This document shows, piece after piece, positions 7,324 through 14,847 of a stretch of 22,706 nt of DNA. The translations under genes and the position numbers were made by a program. The stretch's first letter is position 1, and every line of letters starts with the position of its first letter. The stretch is from JAWWBL01 sp033720975 (GTDB lineage: Bacteria > Actinomycetota > Acidimicrobiia > Spongiisociales > ZC4RG35), in NCBI GenBank assembly GCA_033720975.1, contig JAWWBL010000021.1, positions 1-22,706 of the forward strand. Direction: 5' to 3'. Below the pieces are notes generated by a model. It saw nothing but the letters and a program-made list of their open reading frames with translations, was not told the origin of the DNA and ran no database searches.

Positions 7324-8047
7324 TAGCGTCACTGTCGTTCTTCCAACCTTCAACGAGAGAGAGAACATCGGGGCGGTCACAGCCGCCGTGCTCGACCACG
7401 GCTATCGAGTGCTGATCGTGGATGATGGGTCGCCGGATGGCACAGGCGAGATCGCGGATGATCTCAGTCACCGGCATGAACGGGTTCAAGTCCTGCACCG
7501 TGAGGAAAAGCAGGGTCTCGGGCGCGCCTACCAAGAGGGGTTTGAGCGGGCACTGGCAGAAGGTGCAGAAGTGATCATCGAGATGGACGCTGACTTCTCG
7601 CACGACCCCGCCGATCTGCCCCGTCTGGTGGATGCCATCGCGGCGGGCGCCGACGTGGCCATCGGCTCCCGATACGTCCCCGGAGGATCCACGCCTGATT
7701 GGCCGTTCTATCGAAGGGCTATCTCGCGGGGAGGAAACCTCTACGCCCGGCGCATGCTTGGGACTCAAATACGGGACATGACTGCCGGATTTCGCGCCTT
7801 TCGGAGGGGTGCTCTCGAGCAACTGCCGTTTGAGCGGGCGCAGGCATCCGGGTACGGCTTCCAGGTCGAGTTGGCATGGCACGCCCACGTCGGTGGCTTG
7901 ACAGTCGAAGAGGTCCCGGTTGTGTTCCGAGATCGGGTTCGAGGCACGTCCAAAATGGGAGTCTCGATCGTTGCAGAGGCAATGTGGCTGGTGACGAAGT
8001 GGGGATTGGGTCGCATCGTGGGACGACTACGGTCGCCTGACCGATGA
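7313..8047 (+). CDS. GT2 glycosyltransferase, polyprenol-phosphate mannose synthase-like
   Basis: This 244-residue soluble family-2 glycosyltransferase starts at GTG 7313, inside the end of the DUF4193 gene. It carries LPTFNERENI (residues 10-19), the nucleotide-sugar motif DDGSPDG (37-43), the metal-binding DAD at 92-94 followed by FSHDP, and GSRYVPGG. This combination is characteristic of dolichol/polyprenol-phosphate mannosyltransferases (Dpm1, and the catalytic domain of mycobacterial Ppm1). These transfer mannose from GDP-mannose to polyprenyl phosphate, supplying lipid-linked mannose for cell-envelope glycans or protein mannosylation. No C-terminal membrane segment is present, so it resembles the Ppm1 catalytic domain alone. 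Glucose rather than mannose transfer cannot be excluded from sequence. The next gene begins in its stop codon (ATGA). Confidence 0.88.
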   Translation: MSPDSVTVVLPTFNERENIGAVTAAVLDHGYRVLIVDDGSPDGTGEIADDLSHRHERVQVLHREEKQGLGRAYQEGFERALAEGAEVIIEMDADFSHDPADLPRLVDAIAAGADVAIGSRYVPGGSTPDWPFYRRAISRGGNLYARRMLGTQIRDMTAGFRAFRRGALEQLPFERAQASGYGFQVELAWHAHVGGLTVEEVPVVFRDRVRGTSKMGVSIVAEAMWLVTKWGLGRIVGRLRSPDR

Positions 8048-8526
8048 AAGCCGAGTCCAGGGTGGCCACCGCGGCGGATATCCCCGTCTTGGAAGCTCTG
8101 TATAGGGGCCTCGAGGATGAAATGGCCGCTCTTCACCCGATGTGGCCGATCGCCGATGGTCTCAACGAACCGGTGGGGGAATCGCTGGAAGGCGAGTTGG
8201 ACGACCCCGACTCCGTGGTCCTCATCGGCACCATTGACGGTTATCCCCTCGGATTCCTGATCGCCAGGGTCGAGTCGCTGCTCAGTCAATCAAACGGTGA
8301 GAGGAAGGGGTCGATTCGCTTTATTTTCGTTGATCACGACGCACGGGAAGTAGCAGTTGGGGAAGCGATGAGGGAGCATGCTCTCGAGATCCTGCGCGAG
8401 CGAGGCATATCAAAGTTCGACGCACACGTTCTGCCCGGCCACCGGCTGGCCAAGAACTTCTTCGAGTCGGGTGGGTTCAGCGCCCGGTCGATCATCATGC
8501 ATCATGACGACAACCGTGTCCGCTAG
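8044..8526 (+). CDS. GNAT-family N-acetyltransferase
   Basis: This 160-residue protein starts at ATG 8044 in an ATGA overlap. The fold can be read from the order of elements: the N-terminal RVATAADIPVLEALYR helix, the central IGTIDGYPLGFLIARVES strands, the FIFVDHDAREVAVGEAMREHALE acetyl-CoA-binding region, and the late AKNFFESGGFSARS segment (family pattern AxxFYxxxGF). The pyrophosphate loop normally written Q/RxxGxG/A is modified here to REVAVGEA. Substrate is unknown; the family acetylates amines of small molecules or protein N-termini. It belongs to the DUF4193-nadK operon, and its 3' end overlaps the Nudix gene. Confidence 0.85.
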   Translation: MKAESRVATAADIPVLEALYRGLEDEMAALHPMWPIADGLNEPVGESLEGELDDPDSVVLIGTIDGYPLGFLIARVESLLSQSNGERKGSIRFIFVDHDAREVAVGEAMREHALEILRERGISKFDAHVLPGHRLAKNFFESGGFSARSIIMHHDDNRVR

Positions 8527-8905
8527 TCCCTTGGTCGGTGTTGGAGTTGTCATCCGAAGAGGCGAGGAGCTGCTTCTGATCAAGCGAGCCAAGGACCCGA
8601 ATCGGGGACTTTGGGCCGTGCCGGGAGGCAAAGTCCGGCGCGGCGAGGCAATAAGAGAAACGGGGCGTCGAGAGGTCTTCGAGGAGACAGGCCTGGAGGT
8701 CGAAGTGGGCGACGTCGTGTGGGTTGGCGAGATCATCAGCGACGACACCCACATCGTGCTGATCGACCTCGACGGAGTCGTCACAGGCGGTCGCCTCGAG
8801 GCCGGCGACGATGCGCAGGATGCTGCATGGGTCCACCGAGACCGCCTGGGTGATTATGAGCTGACGCCAACCATGGCCGAGCTGATAGAAGCGGTTTGGC
8901 GATGA
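8504..8905 (+). CDS. Nudix hydrolase
   Basis: A 133-residue Nudix protein. The Nudix box is complete and fits G-x5-E-x7-REUxEExGU exactly: GKVRRGE, seven residues, then REVFEETGL. The domain begins at SPLVGVGVVIRRGEELLLIKR and the family's WAVPGGK segment is present. ATG 8504 gives a 23-base overlap with the GNAT gene; an in-frame GTG at 8516 would give 11 bases and is equally possible. The long in-frame extension back to 8378 is read from GNAT sequence and is rejected. Nudix proteins hydrolyse nucleoside diphosphates linked to other groups; MutT-like, ADP-ribose or NADH-type substrates cannot be distinguished here. Confidence 0.92.
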   Translation: MTTTVSASPLVGVGVVIRRGEELLLIKRAKDPNRGLWAVPGGKVRRGEAIRETGRREVFEETGLEVEVGDVVWVGEIISDDTHIVLIDLDGVVTGGRLEAGDDAQDAAWVHRDRLGDYELTPTMAELIEAVWR

Positions 8906-10221
8906 ACGTCGTCGAGCTCCTTCAGCAGCTGATACGCAACGCCTGCGTCAACGACGGCACCGCAACCAGCGGGCACGAGCATCGATCGGTGGCGACACTG
9001 GTCGAGTACTTCGGGGAGCAAGGCGACATCTTCGAGCCGGCTCCTGGCCGTCAGTCTCTTGTCTACCGAATCGAGGGAACGGACCCGGATTCACCAGCCC
9101 TGGCCCTCGTGCCCCACCTGGACGTGGTCCCTGCCGATGCGCACGGATGGTCCGTGGACCCGTTCGCCGGAGAGACAATCAATGGATTCATATACGGGCG
9201 AGGTGCGATCGACATGCTCAACGTATCGGCTGCGATGGCTGCCGCCGCCAAGCCCTACATAAATGGCGAGAAGACGCCAAGGTTTGACCTGATCCTTGCA
9301 TTCGTGGCGGATGAGGAGGCTGGGGGGCGCTACGGAGCATCGTATCTGGCCGAGAACCATTGGGACCTCGTGGGGGCTCCCTATCTACTGACCGAAGTGG
9401 CGTATCCCCCGCCTGACCTGGCCAGGGACACCATCGTGCCGGTGGCAGTGGGGGAGAAGGGCGTGTTCTGGTCATCACTCGTCGCGTCAGGGACACCGGG
9501 TCACGGTTCGATGCCCTACGGATCTGACAACGCCCTAGCGAAACTCGCCGTGGCGCTCGAGGGCCTCTTCACCACGCCGAGTCCTGTGGCCATTGGCGAG
9601 GAGTGGGAGCGTTTCGTCGCCGATCTCGACCTGGCCTCAGAGCTCGCTGCAGCGTTGGTTGATCCGGACCACGTCGATGACGCGATCGAAAAGCTCGCCG
9701 AAGACGACCCTCGATTTGCCGCTTACGCCCACGCCTTGACCCATCTCACCATCTCCCCAAACCGGGTCGAGGGAGGCACCAAGACCAACATCATCGCCGA
9801 CAAGGCAAAAGCCGAAGTCGATATCCGCGCACTGCCCGGAATGGATCGAGATTTCGTCGACTCACACCTCTACAAGGCCATGGGGAGCGCGCGTGACGAG
9901 GTGGAAATCGTCCCAATGCAGGATCTCGAGGCGACAGTGAGCTCGACCCACAATCCGCTCTGGGAGGCAATCGCTGACAGTGTCGAGGACATGGAAGGAC
10001 ACAGGAACCTCCTTCCGGTGATGATGACGGTGGGAACAGACGCCCGTTTCTGGCGCCGTCGAGGGGCCACCGCGTACGGGGTGGGTCTCTACGACGACAA
10101 GATGACATTCTCGGAGATGCTCGGGTTGTTCCACGGTCATGACGAAAGGGTGTCCATCGGATCCGTTGAGCGAACCACCCGCCTCTACGAATTGATACTT
10201 CACCACTTCGCTGCCGAATGA
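8902..10221 (+). CDS. M20-family zinc metallopeptidase / amidohydrolase
   Basis: This 439-residue protein starts at ATG 8902, in an ATGA overlap with the Nudix stop; a TTG six bases earlier is less likely. Metal and catalytic residues of the M20 family are visible: H72 and D74 in PHLDVVP, D104 in GRGAIDM, the catalytic pair E138-E139 in DEEAGG, and a C-terminal H411/H413 in FHGHDERVS. The GTPGHGSMPYGSDNA segment starts the lid/dimerisation domain, as in carboxypeptidase G2, DapE and ArgE relatives. It hydrolyses a peptide or acyl-amide bond, but the substrate cannot be named; succinyl-diaminopimelate desuccinylase is possible but not supported by context. It is an internal gene of the DUF4193-nadK operon. 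Confidence 0.92.
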   Translation: MNVVELLQQLIRNACVNDGTATSGHEHRSVATLVEYFGEQGDIFEPAPGRQSLVYRIEGTDPDSPALALVPHLDVVPADAHGWSVDPFAGETINGFIYGRGAIDMLNVSAAMAAAAKPYINGEKTPRFDLILAFVADEEAGGRYGASYLAENHWDLVGAPYLLTEVAYPPPDLARDTIVPVAVGEKGVFWSSLVASGTPGHGSMPYGSDNALAKLAVALEGLFTTPSPVAIGEEWERFVADLDLASELAAALVDPDHVDDAIEKLAEDDPRFAAYAHALTHLTISPNRVEGGTKTNIIADKAKAEVDIRALPGMDRDFVDSHLYKAMGSARDEVEIVPMQDLEATVSSTHNPLWEAIADSVEDMEGHRNLLPVMMTVGTDARFWRRRGATAYGVGLYDDKMTFSEMLGLFHGHDERVSIGSVERTTRLYELILHHFAAE

Positions 10222-10988
10222 TCCCGGTCATCTGTGATTTAGACGGTGTGGTCTATGTCGGAGACCGGCCGGTGCCACGAGCGCCGGAAGCTCTCGAGCG
10301 ACTCAAACGGGCCGGGAGGACGATCGTTTTCGCAACCAACAATTCGACCAGGACACCTGGCGAGACGGCAGAAAAGATCACCAGGGTCGTGGGTGTCCAG
10401 GTTCAGCCCGAGGAGGTGGTCACGTCTGCTCAGGCTGCCGCCACCCTGCTGGAGGGCGATCCTGGTCCGGCCGTGGTCGTCGGAGGAGCCGGTATACGAG
10501 CAGCTCTCGAGGAGGTTGGAATCGCCGAGACCACGAATCCGGCACAGGCATCTGTCGTCGTGGTGGGCATGGACCGCGACCTCACTTATGGCAAGCTCGT
10601 AGAGGCGACCACTGCGATCCGAAACGGCGCGAGATTCGTTGCTACGAACGACGACGCCACCTATCCGTCACCGGCGGGACCTCTCCCGGGCGCCGGAGCC
10701 GTTGTCGCCGCCATCGAAACGACGACCGGCATTGCGCCTCAGGTCGCTGGCAAGCCTCACCAACCGATGCGGGCGCTTCTCAAGGAAAGGGTGGGGGAGA
10801 TGGCCTGGGTGGTGGGCGACCGATGGGATACCGACATCGCTCTAGCCACTGAGGAGCCAGGATGGCAGTCGATTCTGGTGCTCACCGGTGAGGCTGGCGC
10901 GAACACGACGGGGAGTGAGGCCCAGCACATAGCCGCCGATCTTTTCGAGGCTGTGGAGATCGTGACCGGAGCACCACTCACGCGATAA
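10218..10988 (+). CDS. HAD-superfamily IIA phosphatase (NagD / phosphoglycolate phosphatase-like)
   Basis: A 256-residue HAD phosphatase starting at ATG 10218 (ATGA overlap). The nucleophile loop is DLDGVVY with D7 and D9, motif II is ATNNSTRTP around 39-47, the C2 cap starts after it, the catalytic lysine segment reads AGKPHQPM, and motif IV is GDRWDTDI. This is the NagD/AraL/Pho13 layout (class IIA). These enzymes dephosphorylate small metabolites such as phosphoglycolate, glycerol phosphate or nucleotides, often as repair enzymes. Its position before a tiny gene and NAD kinase parallels Rv1692-Rv1693-Rv1695 in M. tuberculosis; Rv1692 has been reported as a glycerol-phosphate phosphatase, which makes that a reasonable guess. 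Confidence 0.92.
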   Translation: MIPVICDLDGVVYVGDRPVPRAPEALERLKRAGRTIVFATNNSTRTPGETAEKITRVVGVQVQPEEVVTSAQAAATLLEGDPGPAVVVGGAGIRAALEEVGIAETTNPAQASVVVVGMDRDLTYGKLVEATTAIRNGARFVATNDDATYPSPAGPLPGAGAVVAAIETTTGIAPQVAGKPHQPMRALLKERVGEMAWVVGDRWDTDIALATEEPGWQSILVLTGEAGANTTGSEAQHIAADLFEAVEIVTGAPLTR

Positions 10989-10995
10989 TCCTTTC

Positions 10996-11139
10996 ATGGA
11001 CATAACCGACAGGCAGATGGAAGAGCTCGAGTCCGCCCTGGCTCAACTCGAGACTCTCGACCCCGCCGACCTTCCAGAGCCGGCGGCACATCTGGCATCC
11101 CTTCTCGCCTCGATCCTCGAGCAGGCCGACAGCGCGTGA
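10996..11139 (+). CDS. 47-residue conserved-position small protein
   Basis: ATG 10996 to TGA 11137-11139 encodes MDITDRQMEELESALAQLET and a further 27 residues. It is acidic, mostly helical in composition (Leu, Ala, Glu) and contains no Cys, Trp or membrane segment. It starts 7 bases after the HAD gene, and the NAD kinase GTG overlaps its stop (GTGA), exactly the coupling used by its neighbours. M. tuberculosis has a similarly tiny gene (Rv1693) in the same place between the HAD phosphatase and tlyA/NAD kinase. Function is unknown. Coding status is inferred from context and codon use; gene finders could miss it. Confidence 0.75.
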   Translation: MDITDRQMEELESALAQLETLDPADLPEPAAHLASLLASILEQADSA

Positions 11140-11909
11140 GATTCGGGCTCGAGGTTCGCGCCGGGCGCCCTGCAGCCGAGGAGTTCGCGACTCTCCTGCG
11201 AGCCATGGTGCGCGATCGCGGCGGGAAAGTGGTTGGCTTGGAAGAGGAGCCTGACGTCGTCGTGGCGGTGGGAGGCGACGGAACGATGCTCGCAGCCGCA
11301 AGAAGGGCACTCACTTGGGATGTGCCTGTTCTCGGGTTCAATCTCGGCACTCTCGGGTTCCTGGCGGAGGCAGAGAAAGACGAGGCCGACGAAGCCGTGA
11401 AACGCCTGATCGGCGGTGACTTTGGGATTCAATCCCGGCTGACCGTGACGGCCGCGACCGGTGGAGTCTCCGCCACTGGAGTCAACGACGTGGTGGTTGA
11501 GAAGATCGATAGCACGCGGCTGGTTGGCCTGTCCGTGACCGTCGACGGAACCCATTTCGCCACCTACCAGGCAGATGGGCTGGTGGTCGCCACGCCAACT
11601 GGTTCGACGGCCTATTCGTTCTCGGCTGGAGGACCGATCATCGACCCGAGCGTCGACGCGCTCGTGATGACGCCCGTCGCAGCGCACTCCCTCTTCGACC
11701 GTTCGATAGTCCTGCCATCGGATGTCGAGATCAGGGTGACCGTTTCGCGGGACCGGCCTGTCAAGGCCACGGTGGACAAGGTAGGGCTCAAGCAGCTCGG
11801 GCACAACGAGACCGTGATCATCACACGCGGAGACCGAGCGGCTCGGTTCGTCACATTCGGGGACCGGTCCTTCCCCGGGGTCATCCGAGGAAAGTTCGGG
11901 CTCCCCTGA
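11136..11909 (+). CDS. nadK: NAD kinase
   Basis: NAD kinase phosphorylates NAD to NADP. The 257-residue protein starts at GTG 11136 in a GTGA overlap with the small gene. Family motifs are GGDGTML from residue 46, NLGTLGFL, a VNDVVVEK segment where many relatives have NE (an Asp replaces the Glu), and the glycine-rich GSTAYSFSAGGPII that binds the substrate. It is short at the N-terminus: only about 45 residues precede GGDG, roughly 20-30 fewer than in mycobacterial enzymes, though the first strand (RFGLEVRAGRP) is present. In M. tuberculosis tlyA lies just upstream and recN just downstream; neither is here. It ends the DUF4193-nadK operon. Confidence 0.95.
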   Translation: MRFGLEVRAGRPAAEEFATLLRAMVRDRGGKVVGLEEEPDVVVAVGGDGTMLAAARRALTWDVPVLGFNLGTLGFLAEAEKDEADEAVKRLIGGDFGIQSRLTVTAATGGVSATGVNDVVVEKIDSTRLVGLSVTVDGTHFATYQADGLVVATPTGSTAYSFSAGGPIIDPSVDALVMTPVAAHSLFDRSIVLPSDVEIRVTVSRDRPVKATVDKVGLKQLGHNETVIITRGDRAARFVTFGDRSFPGVIRGKFGLP

Positions 11910-11937
11910 GAATGATGGCGTCGCCAATCGGCGGTGC

Positions 11938-11943
11938 TACTCT
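11938..11943 (+). promoter_or_regulatory. TACTCT -10 box for pyrG
   Basis: TACTCT, within CGGCGGTGCTACTCT, ends 11 bases before the pyrG ATG at 11955, predicting a leader of only a few bases. There is no Shine-Dalgarno. The preceding CGGCGGTGCTA resembles CGGCGGTCTA before ald (13674-13682). Confidence 0.5.
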
Positions 11944-11954
11944 GGCATCCCGTC

Positions 11955-13658
11955 ATGGACGGGCCTCTTTTCAGCGAAGAATCCATACCTGAGGCCCCCC
12001 GACCCGACCCCACGCGGACTCGCTATGTCTTCGTAACCGGAGGTGTCGTTTCCAGCCTCGGCAAGGGAATCGCCGCAGCGTCGCTGGGCAGGTTGCTGAA
12101 GTCGAGGGGGTTGAAGGTCGTCAACCAGAAGCTCGACCCGTATATCAACGTCGACCCCGGCACGATGAACCCTTTCCAGCACGGCGAGGTCTTTGTGACC
12201 GACGACGGTGGCGAGACTGACCTCGATCTCGGGCACTATGAGAGGTTTACCGGCGAGAACCTGAAGCGGACATCCAATGTCACTGCGGGAGCCGTTTATC
12301 TCTCCGTCATCCAGAAGGAGCGGAGAGGGGACTACCTGGGCGACACGGTCCAGGTGATCCCACACATCACCAACGAGATCAAAGCGCGGATCCGACGCGT
12401 GGGCAGAGACGATGTCGACGTAGTCATCACCGAAGTGGGAGGCACTGTGGGAGACATAGAGAGTCTCCCGTTCCTGGAGGCAATACGCCAATTCGGCAAC
12501 GATGTCGGCCGCTCCAACGTGATGTTCGTGCACGTGACGCTCGTCCCCTACATCGCCACTTCAGAGGAGCTCAAAACCAAGCCGACCCAGCACTCGGTTG
12601 CCGAGTTGCGGAGCAAAGGCATCCACCCCGATGTCATCCTCGTCCGGTCCGACCGTGAGATCGATGAGGCTTCCCGGAAGAAGATCAGCCTTTTCTGCGA
12701 CGTAGAGCCTCGCGCTGTGATTGCTGCACCGGATGCCCGGGACATTTACGAGGTTCCTCTCGTTCTTCACGCAGGCGGACTTGACGACGTCGTTTGTGAT
12801 CGGCTCGGACTCGTCACTGGCCCGCCGAACCTGGATGCGTGGCAGGCAATGGTCGACAAGGCGCTCGCTGCCACCGACGAAGTGACAATCGGAATCGTCG
12901 GGAAGTACGTCGAGCTTCCCGATGCCTACCTATCCGTTGCTGAGGCACTTCGCCACGGCGCCGCTGCTCATGGTCTCAAGCTCGACCTACGTTGGATACC
13001 GAGTGGTGAGCTCACTGGCCTCCTGTCCGACTCCTATCTCGAAGACCTGGATGGCATCGTCATCCCAGGGGGGTTTGGCCACCGCGGCGTCGAGGGAAAG
13101 ATTCAGGCAAGTCGCTACGCCCGCGAGAAGGGAATCCCCTTTCTGGGGCTCTGCCTGGGACTCCAGTGCGCCGTGATCGAATTCGCACGAACCGAACTGG
13201 GTTTCGCCGATGCAAACAGCACCGAGTTTGACCCTTCTACCCCCCACCCTGTCATCGATCTCATGTCGAGCCAGGAGGACGTCGAGGACATGGGAGGCAC
13301 GATGCGCCTCGGCCTCTATGCGGCGAAACTCGAGGAAGGATCCAGGATCCGTGCCCTCTACGGTGATGAGTTGGTCTACGAGCGCCACCGCCACCGTTGG
13401 GAAGTGAACAACCGCTATCGGAAGGATTTGGAGGGCGCGGGGATGCGGCTTTCGGGACTTTCACCGGACGACAACCTCGTCGAATACATAGAGCTGGTGG
13501 ACCACCCTTACTTCGTTGCAACACAAGCCCACCCTGAGTTCCGCTCTCGGCCCGACATCCCGCATCCACTCTTTGCAGGATTGATCGAGGCGGCAGGGAG
13601 GCTGAAGGCCTCGCGATCGAGCACGCTCAGTGCCTCCGAAGAGATCCGGGTCGACTGA
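11955..13658 (+). CDS. pyrG: CTP synthase
   Basis: CTP synthase makes CTP from UTP, ATP and glutamine. The 567-residue protein contains the full synthase domain (TGGVVSSLGKG at 28-38, then QKLDPYINVDPGTM and EVFVTDDGGETDLDLGHYERF) and a C-terminal glutamine amidotransferase domain with nucleophile C400 in GLCLGLQC and the histidine/glutamate pair in QAHPEF. ATG 11955 is preferred; an in-frame GTG at 11934 would place the -10 box inside the gene. About 20 residues, proline- and acid-rich, precede the conserved start, which is longer than in E. coli but common in actinobacteria. It stands alone between nadK and ald, with its own promoter. In mycobacteria recN and other genes sit between nadK and pyrG; here the gap is 45 bases. 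Confidence 0.98.
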   Translation: MDGPLFSEESIPEAPRPDPTRTRYVFVTGGVVSSLGKGIAAASLGRLLKSRGLKVVNQKLDPYINVDPGTMNPFQHGEVFVTDDGGETDLDLGHYERFTGENLKRTSNVTAGAVYLSVIQKERRGDYLGDTVQVIPHITNEIKARIRRVGRDDVDVVITEVGGTVGDIESLPFLEAIRQFGNDVGRSNVMFVHVTLVPYIATSEELKTKPTQHSVAELRSKGIHPDVILVRSDREIDEASRKKISLFCDVEPRAVIAAPDARDIYEVPLVLHAGGLDDVVCDRLGLVTGPPNLDAWQAMVDKALAATDEVTIGIVGKYVELPDAYLSVAEALRHGAAAHGLKLDLRWIPSGELTGLLSDSYLEDLDGIVIPGGFGHRGVEGKIQASRYAREKGIPFLGLCLGLQCAVIEFARTELGFADANSTEFDPSTPHPVIDLMSSQEDVEDMGGTMRLGLYAAKLEEGSRIRALYGDELVYERHRHRWEVNNRYRKDLEGAGMRLSGLSPDDNLVEYIELVDHPYFVATQAHPEFRSRPDIPHPLFAGLIEAAGRLKASRSSTLSASEEIRVD

Positions 13659-13680
13659 TACACGCCTCAATACGGCGGTC

Positions 13681-13686
13681 TAGCCT
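13681..13686 (+). promoter_or_regulatory. Possible TAGCCT -10 box for ald
   Basis: TAGCCT, preceded by CGGCGGTC, lies in the 67-base gap between pyrG and ald and would give a leader of about 30 bases carrying the ald Shine-Dalgarno. The upstream sequence matches that before the pyrG -10 box. No -35 hexamer is clear. Confidence 0.35.
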
Positions 13687-13711
13687 CCCCCATCGAGAGA
13701 TAGTTGCCACC

Positions 13712-13718
13712 AAGGAGG
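13712..13718 (+). promoter_or_regulatory. Strong Shine-Dalgarno that fixes the ald GTG start
   Basis: AAGGAGG, with 7 bases before GTG 13726, is the strongest ribosome-binding site in the window and contrasts with neighbours that lack one altogether. Confidence 0.85.
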
Positions 13719-13725
13719 AAAGCCC

Positions 13726-14847
13726 GTGATCGTTGGTGTGCCGAGAGAGATCAAAACAGAGGAGCATCGCGTTGCTTTGACCCCTGTTGGCGTTCGCGAG
13801 CTCACCGACCGGGGTCATGAGGTCTTGATCGAAAAAGGAGCCGGCGAAGGCTCGAGCATCCTCGACGCCGAATACGAGACGCAGGGAGGAACGATCGTCC
13901 CGCTGGCCGAGGATGTCTTCTTTGGGTCTGAGATGATTCTCAAGGTGAAGGAGCCACAGCCTTCGGAAGTCAGCATGTTCCGCCAAGGTCAACTCCTGTT
14001 CACTTATCTCCACCTGGCCGCGTACCCGGACCTGGCCACAGCGCTAGCTGATAAGGGGATCGTGGCCATCGCCTACGAAACCGTTCAGATGTCGGATCGA
14101 TCCTTGCCCCTTTTGGCCCCTATGTCTGAGATCGCCGGTCGCATGGCGGTACAAGCCGGGGCCTACTTCCTCGAGAAGGCCCACGGCGGCCGTGGGGTCC
14201 TCATCGGCGGTGTCACCGGAGTAAGCCCAGGCAAGGTCGTCGTGATCGGCGGCGGGATGGCAGGTTCGAACTCGGCAGCGATCGCGATGGGAATGCAGGG
14301 AAACGTCGTGGTGCTCGACAACGACTTGAACAAGCTCAGGTGGCTCGACTCGATATACGAGGGCCGGATTAGGACGCTCCACTCCAACAAGCTGACTCTC
14401 GAACAAGAGGTGCTGGACGCCGACCTGGTCGTAGGGACCGTACTCGTACCAGGTGCTGCCGCGCCGAAACTCGTGTCCGAGGACATGGTTCGAGCGATGA
14501 AGCGTGGTGCGGTTCTGGTGGACGTGGCGATCGACCAGGGTGGCTGCTTCGCGACGTCCCGGGAGACAACTCACACCGACCCGGTTTACACGGTCCACGA
14601 CGTGCTCCACTATGCGGTTGGCAATATCCCTGGAGCAGTGCCCCACACGTCGACCTATGCGTTGACCAATGCAACGCTTCGCTACGCAATCGCCCTGGCC
14701 GACATGGGAGTCAACGACGCGGTCTCCAAGTACCCCGAGCTACAGGCCGGTGTCAACATGGTCGGCAGCAGTCTGTGCCACCCCGCCGTCGCCGAGAGCC
14801 TGGGCGCGGGCCATGTTCCGGTATCCGAGGCACTAGCCGGCGTTTGA
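13726..14847 (+). CDS. ald: Alanine dehydrogenase
   Basis: Alanine dehydrogenase reversibly converts alanine and NAD to pyruvate, ammonia and NADH. The 373-residue protein starts at GTG 13726 behind a strong Shine-Dalgarno. It begins with the family signature VGVPREIKTEEHRVALTP. Catalytic K75 (in LKVKEP) and H96 (in YLHLA) fall at the same numbers as in the M. tuberculosis enzyme. The Rossmann site reads GGGMAGSNSA, and VLVPGAAAPKLV and DVAIDQGGC are also diagnostic. The length matches the family (about 370). xerD begins in its stop codon (TTGA). Ald is not part of this cluster in mycobacteria, so its position between pyrG and xerD is a local arrangement. Confidence 0.98.
   Translation: MIVGVPREIKTEEHRVALTPVGVRELTDRGHEVLIEKGAGEGSSILDAEYETQGGTIVPLAEDVFFGSEMILKVKEPQPSEVSMFRQGQLLFTYLHLAAYPDLATALADKGIVAIAYETVQMSDRSLPLLAPMSEIAGRMAVQAGAYFLEKAHGGRGVLIGGVTGVSPGKVVVIGGGMAGSNSAAIAMGMQGNVVVLDNDLNKLRWLDSIYEGRIRTLHSNKLTLEQEVLDADLVVGTVLVPGAAAPKLVSEDMVRAMKRGAVLVDVAIDQGGCFATSRETTHTDPVYTVHDVLHYAVGNIPGAVPHTSTYALTNATLRYAIALADMGVNDAVSKYPELQAGVNMVGSSLCHPAVAESLGAGHVPVSEALAGV

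Noticed and set aside
14775..14777. Upstream start for xerD within ald
   Set aside because: It would add 23 Arg/Pro-rich residues read from ald codons out of frame; TTG 14844 gives the exact XerD length.
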